64,000 bases of DNA from Streptomyces aquilus (GTDB lineage: Bacteria; Actinomycetota; Actinomycetes; Streptomycetales; Streptomycetaceae). Shown here in pieces: positions 1 to 8,781 of this stretch. Positions within the stretch are counted from its first letter, which is position 1; each line of letters begins with the position of its first letter. A model generated the notes under the pieces. It was not told where the DNA came from. It was given only the letters and a program-made list of their open reading frames with translations, and did not search any database. Made by a program: the position numbers and the translations under genes. The DNA is taken from the NCBI RefSeq assembly GCF_003955715.1, contig NZ_CP034463.1, positions 10,292,001 to 10,356,000 on the forward strand, in the 5' to 3' direction.

Positions 1-25
1 CGGCAGGCGGGGGGGCCCGGAGGCG

Positions 26-237
26 ATGTTCGTGCCGCAGACCCATCTGCCAGGGGCAGAGGCGGAGGTCGACTGCGGCGACGTGCACGTCATGCTCGCG
101 GGCAAGATGACCAAGGTCTATCTGTGCTCGATGCGGCTGTCCTACTCCGGAAAAGGCGGTGCACCGGGTGTTCGCCTCCTGCGGCCAGGCGCAGGTCGAA
201 GGCCCCAGCTCCTTGCCCGTGTGCCGCTCCGCGCTGC
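26..237 (+). pseudogene. IS21-family IstA transposase remnant
   Basis: The translation begins MFVPQTHLPG and continues AEVDCGDVHVMLAGKM and VYLCSMRLSYSGK, which matches the start of the catalytic core of IS21-type IstA. There a VDFGD-like context is expected, but VDCGD is seen. An extra A in the run at 151-154 shifts the frame, so the expected SGKAVHRV reads SGKGGAPG. IstA-like residues (VFASCGQA) continue in the other frame and then fade by about 205. The fragment leaves the window on the left and ends on the right where the IS481 element inserted. No partner IstB is present. This is a dead relic, and its family is inferred from these short matches only. Confidence 0.6.
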
Positions 238-243
238 TCTAGA

Positions 244-1350
244 TGTACTGCCCAGGCAGGTTGGTCGAGTTTGTGCTCTGACACCGTCTGAATCGGATGA
301 CGGGTGAAGGCCTCCGGTTGTGGAGTGGAGCTGTCGAGGAACCGCTCCGCCAAACAGGAGGCCTTCGTGTCTCACGCTAACGCTGCTTTGACGCCTCGTG
401 CCCGTCTGCGCCTGGCACGTCTGATCGTTGATGACGGGTGGCCCGTCGCCCGTGCAGCCGAGCGCTATGACGTGTCCTGGCCCACCGCCAAGCGGTGGGC
501 CGACCGTTACGCCGAGTCCGGTGAGGAGGCGATGCTCGACCGGTCCTCACGGCCCCACCACAGCCCGCCCGGACCCCACAGCCGCAGGTCCGCCGGATCG
601 TGCATCTGCGCTGGAAGCAGCGGCTGGGCCCGGTCCAGATCGCCGGGCGGCTGGGCATGCCCGCCTCGACCGTCCACGCGGTCCTGACCAGGTGCCGGAT
701 CAATCGGCTGTCCCACATCGACCGCGTCACCGGCGAGCCGGTCCGCCGTTACGGACACGATCACCCCGGCGCGATGCTCCACATCGACGTCAAGAAGCTC
801 GGGAACGTGCCCGACGGCGGCTGGCGTTACGTCGGACGCGTCCAGGGCCGCACAAACCGTGCCGCAACACCCGACAGGCCCCGCAACAAGTACCGCGGAC
901 CGCTGCTGGGGACCGCGTTCGTGCACACCGTCGTCGACGACCATTCCCGCGTCGCCTACGCCGAGATCTGCGATGACGAGACGGCCGCGACCGCGGCCGG
1001 TGTTCTGCACCGGGCGGTCAACTGGTTCGCCGCCCGCGGGGTGAGCATCGAGCGGGTCCTCACCGACAACGGCTCGGCCTACCGCTCCCGGCACTGGTCC
1101 CGGGCCTGCGACGAACTCGGGATCACACCGAAGAAGACCCGGCCCTACCGGCCGCAGACGAACGGCAAGGTCGAACGCTTCCACCGCACCCTCGCCGACG
1201 GCTGGGCCCTGGGACGCTTCTACGCCAGCGAATCAGCCCGCCGCAAAGCCCTGCCGGCCTGGCTCCATCACTACAATCACCATCGCCCCCACACCGCGAC
1301 CGGCGGCAAACCACCCATCACCAGGTTGACCAACGTCCCTGGGCAGTACA
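244..1350 (+). mobile_element. IS481-family insertion sequence with 6-bp target duplication
   Basis: The ends are inverted repeats starting TGTACTGCCCAGG at 244 and finishing CCTGGGCAGTACA at 1350. The next bases also pair with a few mismatches (about 20 of 23). The hexamer TCTAGA flanks both sides (238-243 and 1351-1356), a direct repeat expected from target duplication. The element holds one transposase reading frame broken by a single-base shift. It sits inside the IS21 remnant, so the IS21 element was there first. Confidence 0.9.
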
Positions 1351-1355
1351 TCTAG
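367..1355 (+). pseudogene. IS481 transposase, frameshifted
   Basis: A GTG at 367 follows AGGAG at 356-360. The N-terminal part has the IS481-type helix-turn-helix (ARLRLARLIVDDGW to WPTAKRWADRYAESG). The frame breaks near 567-575 through an apparent one-base loss. The rest continues in the next frame with the DDE core: Asp in HIDVKKLG, Asp in LTDNGSAY and Glu in NGKVERFHR. IS481 transposases normally use one uninterrupted frame, so this copy is probably inactive unless ribosomes slip at the C-rich stretch. The TAG stop at 1353-1355 lies in the duplicated target, not in the element. The insertion site therefore supplies the stop codon. Confidence 0.85.
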
Positions 1356-1497
1356 ACGGACAGGGCATGCTCTGCCGTCTGCCGCGCCCGTCGCTGCCGC
1401 CGATTACCGGATACGGCGGTTCGACGGCGGAGGGCTGGAGCGCAGGCCCAGGGGGAGAAGGGGAAGCGACCTGGTGCTGCAGCAGCGGCGCTGGATG

Positions 1498-3867
1498 TCA
1501 GCGCAGGTTGGTGAGCCAGGTGACCTTGGCCGTCGGCGCAATCTTCTCGTTCACCAGGGTCTCGGTCCGCCGGTCCCACGCGGAGCCGGTGGTGGCCATC
1601 ACGAACTCGTCCGCGCTGAGCTCGTCGATCAGGCCCTTGAGAGCGGCGCAACGCCGCGCTTCCTCACGTTTCGTCTGCTCGAGACGATCACTGATCTTGG
1701 CTTCGCCGATGACGATCCGGCCGTCGACGATGGCCCAGAGGTCGACCTCGAGGTCCGGGTATCCATCCCGGCGGACGACCGCTTCGGGCATGTACTGGAA
1801 GGAGCGCGCCGGCTCCGAGAGCGCCGCGAGCGCGAGGACCGGCACCTGGACGTTCGAGCGCAGGCCCTGGTAGGCGACCTCGTCGAGACCGTAGTACCAC
1901 TGCGGCTCCAACTCCTGTCCCTTCCAGGCCGACCGGACGATCGGGTTGTGCTGACGGCAGCGCTGGCACCGGAAATGCGCTCCGATGTCCTCCAGCCGGT
2001 AGAAGGCCGTGCCGACACACTGCCCGCAGGTCAACAGCAGGCCCCGCGTCGCGATGGACCGCTGCAGGTAGCCGTCCAGCAGTTGCCGGGCACCTTCCTC
2101 GCTCCCGCCGGTGATCGAGCAGACATCGGCGAACGTAAGGTACTTGCGGTCCTGGTAGACGCGCCCGAGCTCTTTCCCGGCAGAGATCCACCCGGACAGC
2201 AGGTTCGCGGCGGGGCCCTCCTTGAGGTCGGCGGCCAGGGCCGCGAAGTCTCCCCACAGTTCGATCATGCGCCGGGTGTAGCGGCCCTTGTCGGACTCCT
2301 CCAGGGTGATGCCCGCCCCAGCCAGGAGGGTGCTGAACACCTGGCGGGCTGTGGGAAGCCGCAGCCTTACCTGAACCAGAAGTTGGGCCAGGGAGGTCCC
2401 GGTGACCGTGAAGATCCGGCCGTGGGAGTCGATGCTGATCCCGGACGTGCTGGAGCGGACTCCCCACGAGGTGCCGTCGGCGGTGATCACGTCGTTCAGC
2501 GCCCACCGCGCAGGAAGGACGGCTTTGGGGTCTAGGACGTCCACCTGCCACCGGCAGGAGTCCGGCTGGACCCCGGCCGCCTCGCTGGGCAGCGGGATCT
2601 CGACGTTCCGTGCCTGGTCGGTCCCGAGGAACGGCTCGTGCAGGGTGTCGCCGACGTGCGCCTTGTCGAGAAGGTGGAGGCGGCGGCACACCGGCAGATC
2701 CGCCGGGGCACAGACCTGTACGTCCAGCCGGCCTGGGGAGCCGGAGGCGGCCATCCGCCCCCATGGCGTGGCCACCAGCTGGTCACGGACTGCGTGCATC
2801 TGGTCCTCGCCGAGGGTGAGTGAGGACAGCAGGAGGGGACGGGCGGAGACCAGCGGTACCGCGAGGTCGTACAGGATCTGCATCAGCTCGGTGTGCAGCT
2901 GCGGGCTGAGGTCTTCGGTGTCCGGGCCGACCGGCAGCCAGTGCGCGTCTCCCACCACACGCTGGCGGGTGTAGGCGTAGCAGAAGTCTTCGGCGCTGTC
3001 CCCGCAGATGACCACCAACGGCTCGCTGTCCGCGTCCGTGTCGAACGTGGTGAACCAGGAGCAGCCCAGCCGGGACTGCGCCAGTGGCAGGTCGTCCAGG
3101 AAGTCCTGCTGGGTGAAATCGGCGCCGGTCTCAGGCCGGCCCGTCCACGCGTACCGCAGCACCTGGGCCAGGTCTTCCCGATGCACCGGAACGGTGGCAT
3201 GGTCCACCTCGCCGCGCTCCCGCAGCCGCGCCAGATGCCCCGGAGCCACCAAGCCGGCGCGCGCGGCGACGAGCAGCTGCACCGCAGGCGGCAGCTCGTC
3301 CGCGTCGAAGCCGGTGATGCGCGCGGGCTGAAACGTCAGCCCGCACATGTCCACCAGCCGGTGCGGCGGCGCCTCGTCCGCGCGGAACTCCGCTGTTACC
3401 GTGACCTGCGCCGACGCCAGCGGAGCCATGCGCCGCCGGATACGGTCCCCCAGCTCCCGCGGCGCCACCATTCCCGCGCCGGACGACAGAAGTTGAGGCT
3501 CGAGCATCCGCCGGGCCTGGGCTTCGTCAACATCGTTCTCCCTGGACCAGCCTTCCACGTACGAGGCGAGCTGCGCCTCGTACGCCCGAGGGTCCGACAT
3601 CTGAAGGCCCCGCCCTGTCCGGGCGAACACCGCCCAGTGATCCGCGTCGAAAGCCTCCGCGAGCCGCCAGAACGGCTCCGCGACCTCCCACTCGGGCGAG
3701 CAAGCGATCAAGCCGTGGCCGTCACCACCCCACGTGCGCGCATAGCACTCCACCATGCGCAGCACGTCCGCCCGCCAGTCCCCGCCCGAACACACCAGAG
3801 TCATGGCACGCGGGGGCCGCACATTCCGTTGCACCAGCCGATAGCCCAATGTGTTCGCTTCAGCCAT
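1498..3867 (-). CDS. 789-aa protein with zinc ribbon and C-terminal PD-(D/E)XK-type nuclease
   Basis: The start chosen is the ATG at 3867 (MAEANTLGYRLVQ). The frame stays open far upstream, but that part is low-complexity and not protein-like. The N-terminus carries a Trp-rich motif (GGDWRADVLRMVECYARTWGG, about residues 28-48). I recognise no family for the first 600 residues. A zinc ribbon follows with Cys614, Cys617, Cys634 and Cys637. The end reads EVDLWAI (Glu707, Asp709) then IVIGEAK (Glu722, Lys724), which is the D-x(n)-ExK pattern of PD-(D/E)XK nucleases. The role is inferred to be DNA or RNA cleavage in defence. The gene stands alone, with its 5' side facing the zinc-finger/Clp-N region. 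It could instead be a DNA-repair nuclease. Confidence 0.75.
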   Translation of the reverse strand: MAEANTLGYRLVQRNVRPPRAMTLVCSGGDWRADVLRMVECYARTWGGDGHGLIACSPEWEVAEPFWRLAEAFDADHWAVFARTGRGLQMSDPRAYEAQLASYVEGWSRENDVDEAQARRMLEPQLLSSGAGMVAPRELGDRIRRRMAPLASAQVTVTAEFRADEAPPHRLVDMCGLTFQPARITGFDADELPPAVQLLVAARAGLVAPGHLARLRERGEVDHATVPVHREDLAQVLRYAWTGRPETGADFTQQDFLDDLPLAQSRLGCSWFTTFDTDADSEPLVVICGDSAEDFCYAYTRQRVVGDAHWLPVGPDTEDLSPQLHTELMQILYDLAVPLVSARPLLLSSLTLGEDQMHAVRDQLVATPWGRMAASGSPGRLDVQVCAPADLPVCRRLHLLDKAHVGDTLHEPFLGTDQARNVEIPLPSEAAGVQPDSCRWQVDVLDPKAVLPARWALNDVITADGTSWGVRSSTSGISIDSHGRIFTVTGTSLAQLLVQVRLRLPTARQVFSTLLAGAGITLEESDKGRYTRRMIELWGDFAALAADLKEGPAANLLSGWISAGKELGRVYQDRKYLTFADVCSITGGSEEGARQLLDGYLQRSIATRGLLLTCGQCVGTAFYRLEDIGAHFRCQRCRQHNPIVRSAWKGQELEPQWYYGLDEVAYQGLRSNVQVPVLALAALSEPARSFQYMPEAVVRRDGYPDLEVDLWAIVDGRIVIGEAKISDRLEQTKREEARRCAALKGLIDELSADEFVMATTGSAWDRRTETLVNEKIAPTAKVTWLTNLR

Positions 3868-4162
3868 CCCCGCCCCATGTGCCGCCCTGGCCCCGTCGAA
3901 CCGACTTAGATCGACGTGGCATCTCCGCACTCCCGCGCCCCCTTGCCGAAGCCTACTGGGCCCACAGATCACAACTGGCCTGGGCGTGAAGTGGCCCGAG
4001 TGAAGACCAGGCCGCGGCTGCAGCTCACCCCCGGCCGGCAACACCCTCGCCCGGTGATCGCCTACTTCCTCCTGCACGACGCCTCGCTCGACCACCCGGG
4101 CCCCAGCGTCTGACACCGGCCGCCGGAGTCCCCACCATCGCGCACGCAGAAAGAGGCCGTCG

Positions 4163-4303
4163 ATGGCTGCCCAGAAAACCGAACTCCCCGCCGGCCCGGA
4201 TGCAGGTCCCGAGAAAGCGGACCGCAACCTTGCACTTGAACTCGTCCGGGTCATCGAGGCCGCAACCACCAGAACCAGGCCGACGCCTTGCGGACGGGAG
4301 TGA
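4163..4303 (+). CDS. Small hypothetical protein (46 aa)
   Basis: An ATG at 4163 lies 8 bases after AAGAGG. It opens a 46-codon frame starting MAAQKTELPAGPDAG, with one amphipathic helix (LALELVRVIEAAT), and stops at 4301. The stop is 6 bases before the GTG of the zinc-finger frame, with GGGAG in between acting as that gene's ribosome site. This fits a two-gene transcript. No family is recognised. The call rests on the start signal and the tight spacing only. Confidence 0.4.
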   Translation: MAAQKTELPAGPDAGPEKADRNLALELVRVIEAATTRTRPTPCGRE

Positions 4304-4309
4304 ACGCCC

Positions 4310-4895
4310 GTGTCTCCTGACCAGCCCACCATCCCCGAGGACACCGACGCCACGGCCCGACGCTGCCCGGTCTGCGAAACCGTCTTCGCCGTCGCCAGCA
4401 GCACCAGTCGGCAGGTGTTCTGCTCACCCACCTGCCGCGAGGCCAACCGGCAGAAGATCCCCACCCAGATGACCTGCCGGTCTGCGCAGGCGAGTTCACC
4501 GCCTACGGCCGCGCGAAGCGCCGCGTCTACTGCTCTCCGAGAACGTCTTCGACGCCCCCACAACGGTGCGGCGGGTCTACTGCTCGCCCGCATGCCGCAA
4601 GGATGCCGAACGCCAGCGCGAGCATGAACGTGACGAGGCCCGGGCCCGCCGCTTGGGTGAGGCGCCGCTCTCACGACCGCAGACACGGCCAGAGTTCCCG
4701 CCACCACCCAAAGCCGTCACTCGCCCCGGGCGCCAACTCGTCGCCGAACGAGACCCGTTGGAGCCTACGGCAACCCGCAACTGCCCCCACTGCCAGCAGC
4801 CCGTCACCATCGTCGCTCTGCTGGCCACCCCAGAAGCCGCTCGTCCTCCCATGCCCACCGGCCCCGACGTCATCCCGATGCGGAGACTCCCCTGA
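4310..4895 (+). pseudogene. Multi zinc-finger (FCS/MYM-like) protein, frame-broken
   Basis: From GTG 4310 the frame gives a clear treble-clef-like finger: CPVCETVF, then VFCSPTCREANR. A second finger (VCAGEFTAYGRAKRRVYCSP) is in the next frame from about 4470. A third (ENVFDAP, RRVYCSPACRKDAER) lies in yet another frame from about 4545. The coding end is NCPHCQQPVTIVALL near 4770-4815, with the stop at 4893. At least two frame changes and a fusion of fingers two and three near 4530-4550 show decay. The same finger type, C-x2-C then YCSxxCR, occurs in the cassette genes at 19.2-20.1 kb and 42.7-43.2 kb. Confidence 0.65.
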
Positions 4896-4910
4896 CACAC
4901 GCATGAAGCA

Positions 4911-4957
4911 AGGCAAGTACGCCTTGACAATTTTGAATTGTCAAGGCGTACTTGCCT
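4911..4957. promoter_or_regulatory. Perfect 22-bp palindrome abutting the start of the Clp-N gene
   Basis: The left arm is 4911-4932, the loop is TTG at 4933-4935, and the right arm is 4936-4957. The arms are exact complements with no mismatch. Each contains TTGACAA or its complement, close to a sigma -35 hexamer. The palindrome ends one base before the ATG at 4959, leaving no room for a Shine-Dalgarno sequence. Either the mRNA is leaderless, with this as promoter and operator, or the RNA hairpin controls translation. It also follows the stop of the decayed zinc-finger gene, so it could end that transcript. Confidence 0.75.
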
Positions 4958-4958
4958 C

Positions 4959-5675
4959 ATGGCTCTTCCGGACCTGGACGATCTCATCGCGGAAGTCGAC
5001 CGCAGATGCGACACCGCACACCGCCCCGGCGGACAAGAACAGCCCGACTGGCTCGCCCTCCTCACCGTTGCCGCCCAACTCGCAGGCCAGATGCAGGCGC
5101 TGGCGGACGACTTGGTCGAGGACTACGTCGAGCACTGCCGCATGCACGGCTCTTCATGGACTGACATCGGCGCCGCCCTGGGCGTGACCCGACAGGCGGT
5201 CCAGCAGCGTTTCCACGCCCCGCACAAGCGATACAGCCCCGAGACAATGACCGACGACCTCCGCCAGGCGATGGTCCACGTCAAACAGGCAGCGGTGCAG
5301 CACCGCAATAACTACATCGGCACCGAGCACCTGCTCTGGGGACTGACCGCGGAAGACAACAGCGCCACCCAACTCCTGCAGACCGCCGGCGTCTCGTCGA
5401 AGACGATCCACCGGTCCGTCGGAACCCGGCTGAGCATGGGTGCCTCCCAAGCAGCCGAACGCATCGCCTGGACGCCCTACGCCCGCAAAGCCATCGCTAT
5501 CGCCGAGGCACGGTCCGAGCAGAACGGCTCCGACCGCATCGACTGCGACGACCTGCTGATCGGCCTTGCCCAGGTCGGCCGCGGAGTGGCCGCCAACGTC
5601 CTGACCGAGGCCGGCTTCCACCCAGCCGCCCTCAACGCAACGACGGCGGACACCCACTCATCACAGAACGGCTGA
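4959..5675 (+). CDS. HTH plus Clp N-terminal (ClpC-type repeat) domain protein
   Basis: The ATG at 4959 (MALPDLDDLIAEVDRR) is preferred over the TTG at 4938, which lies inside the palindrome. Residues about 55-85 form a helix-turn-helix (SWTDIGAALGVTRQAVQQRF). Residues about 95-225 match the two-repeat Clp-N fold that binds adaptors and substrates in ClpC/ClpA, with HRNNYIGTEHLLWGL and ITPYARKAIAIAEA-like stretches. No AAA+ module follows, so it is not an unfoldase. A DNA-binding sensor using the Clp-N domain is likely. The palindrome at its start suggests autoregulation. A strong hairpin terminator follows at 5701. Confidence 0.85.
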   Translation: MALPDLDDLIAEVDRRCDTAHRPGGQEQPDWLALLTVAAQLAGQMQALADDLVEDYVEHCRMHGSSWTDIGAALGVTRQAVQQRFHAPHKRYSPETMTDDLRQAMVHVKQAAVQHRNNYIGTEHLLWGLTAEDNSATQLLQTAGVSSKTIHRSVGTRLSMGASQAAERIAWTPYARKAIAIAEARSEQNGSDRIDCDDLLIGLAQVGRGVAANVLTEAGFHPAALNATTADTHSSQNG

Positions 5676-5700
5676 CCACAACCCACTGCACCAATTCCCA

Positions 5701-5732
5701 AGGGGCCGCCGACCTCATGGTCGGCGGCCCCT
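5701..5732 (+). terminator. Hairpin terminator after the Clp-N gene
   Basis: AGGGGCCGCCGACC and its exact complement are separated by TCAT, 26 bases after the TGA at 5675. There is no U-tract, as is common for Streptomyces terminators. Confidence 0.75.
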
Positions 5733-6019
5733 CATGGCTCGTACTCCCCAACCTCCGCACACCCTTCAAAACCAGATCAACTGAGGAGGAAGAGCAACTC
5801 TGGCCGAATCCAGGAAGTCCCATCACCCCGTGGGCAGGCGGGCCGCCGTCCCGGTCGTCCCCAGGGCGCGTTCTGGGGTGTTCCATGGCTGTACGGCTGC
5901 GGCCGATGTCAGTGGCGTGAGCGATGATCTCGGCCATGACTGCGACTGCTGCCGAGTGTGTGTGGTGCGAACGGCGGTTGGGTGCGGATCCTTTGGAGTG
6001 ACGGTTCCCTCCTCGGGGA

Positions 6020-6463
6020 TCAGTTCGTGGCATCCCATTCGTCCGGGGTCATGGGCTTGGCGTCCGGATAGTGTCGTCGGATCTCGTTGAGTACCCACTC
6101 GTCTGCTGTGCGGACATCCCAGCTTGAACTGTCGAACTCCCTCAGGGTCAGCACGAGCTCGCTACCCGCGTAGCCTTCAAAGTCTCCGTCGACGGCCTGC
6201 AGGTGGGGCGCGTCCATGGCCAACAGCTCGAGGGTGGGGATTCCGTGGCCGGCTGAAGCTCTGACCAGCTCCGCGAAGCTGGAGTGTGGGTGATCGTCGA
6301 AGATCCGGGCTCGCCACGTGAGCGTGAGGCCGTAACTCCCCAGGCGGATCAGGAGTTCGGCCAGGGTGACGTAGTGCCGATCGGCATGGTGGCCCGTATG
6401 CGGGGCAGTGTCCCGCCAGGCCGCAAAGGAGACCATCTGCATCGTGGGCGGTGTTTTGATCAT
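6020..6463 (-). CDS. Hypothetical protein, likely transposon passenger (147 aa)
   Basis: The frame begins MIKTPPTMQMVSFAAWRD and ends MTPDEWDATN. It has ordinary mixed composition and the expected codon bias, so it looks like real coding DNA. No domain is recognised. Acidic and aromatic residues are spread through the second half (YAGSELVLTLREFDSSSW). The gene lies between the left terminal repeat and the accessory gene and points toward the left repeat, ending 18 bases inside it. If the terminal repeats define the element, this is cargo, not a transposition gene. A role as antidote or target-choice factor is possible but unsupported. Confidence 0.6.
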   Translation of the reverse strand: MIKTPPTMQMVSFAAWRDTAPHTGHHADRHYVTLAELLIRLGSYGLTLTWRARIFDDHPHSSFAELVRASAGHGIPTLELLAMDAPHLQAVDGDFEGYAGSELVLTLREFDSSSWDVRTADEWVLNEIRRHYPDAKPMTPDEWDATN

Positions 6464-6645
6464 CGGCTCAGCACCCTGCTCCGGTCTAGGGGAATCACTG
6501 ATTGCACTTGCCTATTGTCCTGCTCTTCCCCTTCGAATGATCGATTGGGTGTAGTTGCTCCCGGGCGGGGAGAGCTGGGCAAACGCTGATTGGTGTGTGG
6601 TGGTGTCGTCGGGCTTCTACCGTGGCGGGATGGAGGTGGGGCGCC

Positions 6646-7173
6646 ATGGTGTCTTTGCCGGAAGAGCTTCAGGCTCGAGAGGCCGCAGCTCGGCGGCGCG
6701 TGGAGGCACTCCAAGCTGAGGCAGCCGAGTTGGCCATCCGGCTGGAGGCGGCTCGGGAGGATCTTTCGCGGCTCGAGATCACGCGGGAGACCGTCGCGCA
6801 GGTGCTGGCGGAACTGTCGGCCGCTCAGGCCGGACCGCACCTTGCGGCGGGGGATGCTCCGGCGCCGGACGAGACGTCGGTGCCTCACGGCGTCGGGGTG
6901 ATGATGGTGCCGCCTTGGCGGGAGGGCCTGGTGGTGGCGGTATTACCGGATGTCTACCGGGACATCGTGGAGATCATCGCTGACGCGCCAGGACCGCTGC
7001 AGGCCAAGCAGATCGTGCCGCGGATCGGTCTGCCGACGACGACCGGGAAGATCGAGGGCACCCGGGAAAAGCTGAAGCGGCTGGTGGAACGAGGCTGGCT
7101 GGACGAGAACACGCCGGGACAGTTCACCCTCGCCCGGCAAGGCCCGGGGCGAGACCGCAGCAACTCGCAGTGA
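6646..7173 (+). CDS. IS accessory protein: coiled coil plus winged-helix-like end
   Basis: The ATG at 6646 follows GGAGGTGGG at 6632-6640 and starts MVSLPEELQAREAAARRR. Residues 5-65 are a Leu/Ala/Glu/Arg-rich coiled coil ending LEITRETVAQVLAEL. Residues about 110-165 look like a winged helix (VYRDIVEIIADAPG, GTREKLKRLVERGWLDE). It is clearly related to the accessory proteins of the two IS5 copies (26458-26874 and 45417-45833). They share the coil, an ItRET motif, a Y-x-x-I-L/V helix, KLKRLV-RG and PG-F-L. Here it precedes an ISKra4 transposase by 69 bases. Likely DNA binding or target choice in transposition. Confidence 0.75.
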   Translation: MVSLPEELQAREAAARRRVEALQAEAAELAIRLEAAREDLSRLEITRETVAQVLAELSAAQAGPHLAAGDAPAPDETSVPHGVGVMMVPPWREGLVVAVLPDVYRDIVEIIADAPGPLQAKQIVPRIGLPTTTGKIEGTREKLKRLVERGWLDENTPGQFTLARQGPGRDRSNSQ

Positions 7174-7242
7174 CCAAGGGGCTCTTCTCCGTAGATTCGT
7201 AGGTGCCAACCAAAACGAATCACTCCCGAAGAAGAGCCCTCG

Positions 7243-8781
7243 ATGGAACCGTACGATGCCTTACCCGAGCCTGATCCATACTCCGCCTCCCGTGATGCCT
7301 TCGAACGCCTCATCTCGACGCTGGCCGACGGCCCGGCAGCAGACTTGTCTCACGACGAACTCGAAGCCCAGCTCGAAGAGTTAGGGCGCGAACTGCTGCG
7401 GCATTTGATGCAGAACCACCTCGATCAGCGAGCCAGGAAGGAGGAGGACACGATGCGAGCGGACCGAGGGCAGCCCCTGGTACTCGGTCCGGAAGGACAG
7501 CCTCGAACCTGGCGAGAGATGGGTCACCGCCGCCTACTGACGTGCGTGTTCGGGCCAGTTCGGGTGACCCGGATCGCCCATCGTGGCCGAGGCGTTGCCA
7601 ACGTGCACCCAGCAGACGAGAAGCTGTCGCTGCCCGCGGGCCGGCACTCACGCGGCCTTGCCCGGCTCGCGGTCCTGGAAGCCGTGAGAGGCTCGTTCGA
7701 CCAGGCTGCCGCTGCAATCGAGCGACGATGTGGGAAGGTGCTGGGCAAGCGCCGCCTCAAAGAACTGGTGGTCGCCTCCGCGGTCGACATCGCCGCCTAC
7801 TACACGGCGAAGATCCCCACCCCGTGCACCCGCGAGATGCCGCTGGTCATCGAGATCGACGGCAAGGGCGTGGTGATGCGCCCCGAAGCCCTGCGCGAAG
7901 CCACCCGCCGAGCCGCGGCCAAGAGCGCGGCGGCCGGGCGACGCGGACGCCTGGCCCCGGGCGAGAAGCCCAACCGCAAACGCATGGCGACGGTGGCCTG
8001 CGTCTTCGATGTCGTTCCGGCCCCACGTCGGCCGCACGATATCGTCCACCCGCCCGGTGGCCGAAGCGAAACCCGGCCGCCACGACAGGGCCCGAAAGCG
8101 GAGCGCAAATGGTGCACCGCCTCGGTGATGCACTCTCCAGAACTGGTCGTCGCCGACGCCTTCGACCAGGCCGAGGCCCGCGACCCCCGGCATCTGCGGG
8201 ACTGGCTCGTCCTCGTCGACGGCGCCCGCCACCAACTCGACCTGATCCAGGCCGAAGCCGACCGCCGCGGCATTCACCTGAATATCCTGCTCGACTTCGT
8301 GCACGTCGCCGAGTACACGTGGACGGACGCGCATGCCTTCCATCCGGTCGGCAGCCGCGAGGCCGAGACCTGGGCCGCAGACAAACTCACCGCGATCCTC
8401 GCCGGACACGCCGACCGCGCCGCCACCGAGATGACCGCCCAGGCCGCAGCAGAACAGCTTCCCGCAACCCGCTGCGACGCCGTCACCACCTGCGCTCGCT
8501 ATCTCACCGGTCACCTCGACCAGCTCCACTACGACACCGCCCTCACGGCTGGCTGGCCAATCGCCACCGGCGCCGTCGAAGGCGCCTGCCGCCACCTCAT
8601 CGCCGACCGCCTTGACATCACCGGCGCCCGCTGGGGACTCGACGGCGCCGAAGCCGTCCTCCAACTCCGCGCACTGATCACGAACGGCGACTTCGAGGAC
8701 TACTGGCGCTACCACGCGGTGCGTGAACATCAACGCCTCTACCCCAGCCCCGACCCGCAGAACTACGGCCTCACCGCTTGA
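7243..8781 (+). CDS. ISKra4-family transposase (512 aa)
   Basis: This is a full-length ISKra4 transposase. The central core has PLVIEIDGKGVVMRPEALR (first catalytic Asp context), then WLVLVDGARHQLDLI and LDFVHVAEY. The family-typical C-terminus is GWPIATGAVEGACRHLI, then DITGARWGLDGAEAVLQLRA and EDYWRYHAVREHQRLYP. The ATG at 7243 follows GAAGAAGAG. No frameshift or stop is seen, so the copy may be active. The coding end lies 9 bases from the right terminal repeat. Confidence 0.9.
   Translation: MEPYDALPEPDPYSASRDAFERLISTLADGPAADLSHDELEAQLEELGRELLRHLMQNHLDQRARKEEDTMRADRGQPLVLGPEGQPRTWREMGHRRLLTCVFGPVRVTRIAHRGRGVANVHPADEKLSLPAGRHSRGLARLAVLEAVRGSFDQAAAAIERRCGKVLGKRRLKELVVASAVDIAAYYTAKIPTPCTREMPLVIEIDGKGVVMRPEALREATRRAAAKSAAAGRRGRLAPGEKPNRKRMATVACVFDVVPAPRRPHDIVHPPGGRSETRPPRQGPKAERKWCTASVMHSPELVVADAFDQAEARDPRHLRDWLVLVDGARHQLDLIQAEADRRGIHLNILLDFVHVAEYTWTDAHAFHPVGSREAETWAADKLTAILAGHADRAATEMTAQAAAEQLPATRCDAVTTCARYLTGHLDQLHYDTALTAGWPIATGAVEGACRHLIADRLDITGARWGLDGAEAVLQLRALITNGDFEDYWRYHAVREHQRLYPSPDPQNYGLTA

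Noticed and set aside
3868..4707. Upstream extension of the leftward 789-aa nuclease frame to 4707
   Set aside because: Composition is Arg/Ser-rich, it lacks protein-like pattern and overlaps the rightward zinc-finger gene. The ATG at 3867 gives a sensible N-terminus.
5938..6003. Short + frame MTATAAECVWCERRLGADPLE running into the left ISKra4 repeat
   Set aside because: 22 codons only. The CxxC is suggestive of an interrupted zinc protein, but no continuation was found.
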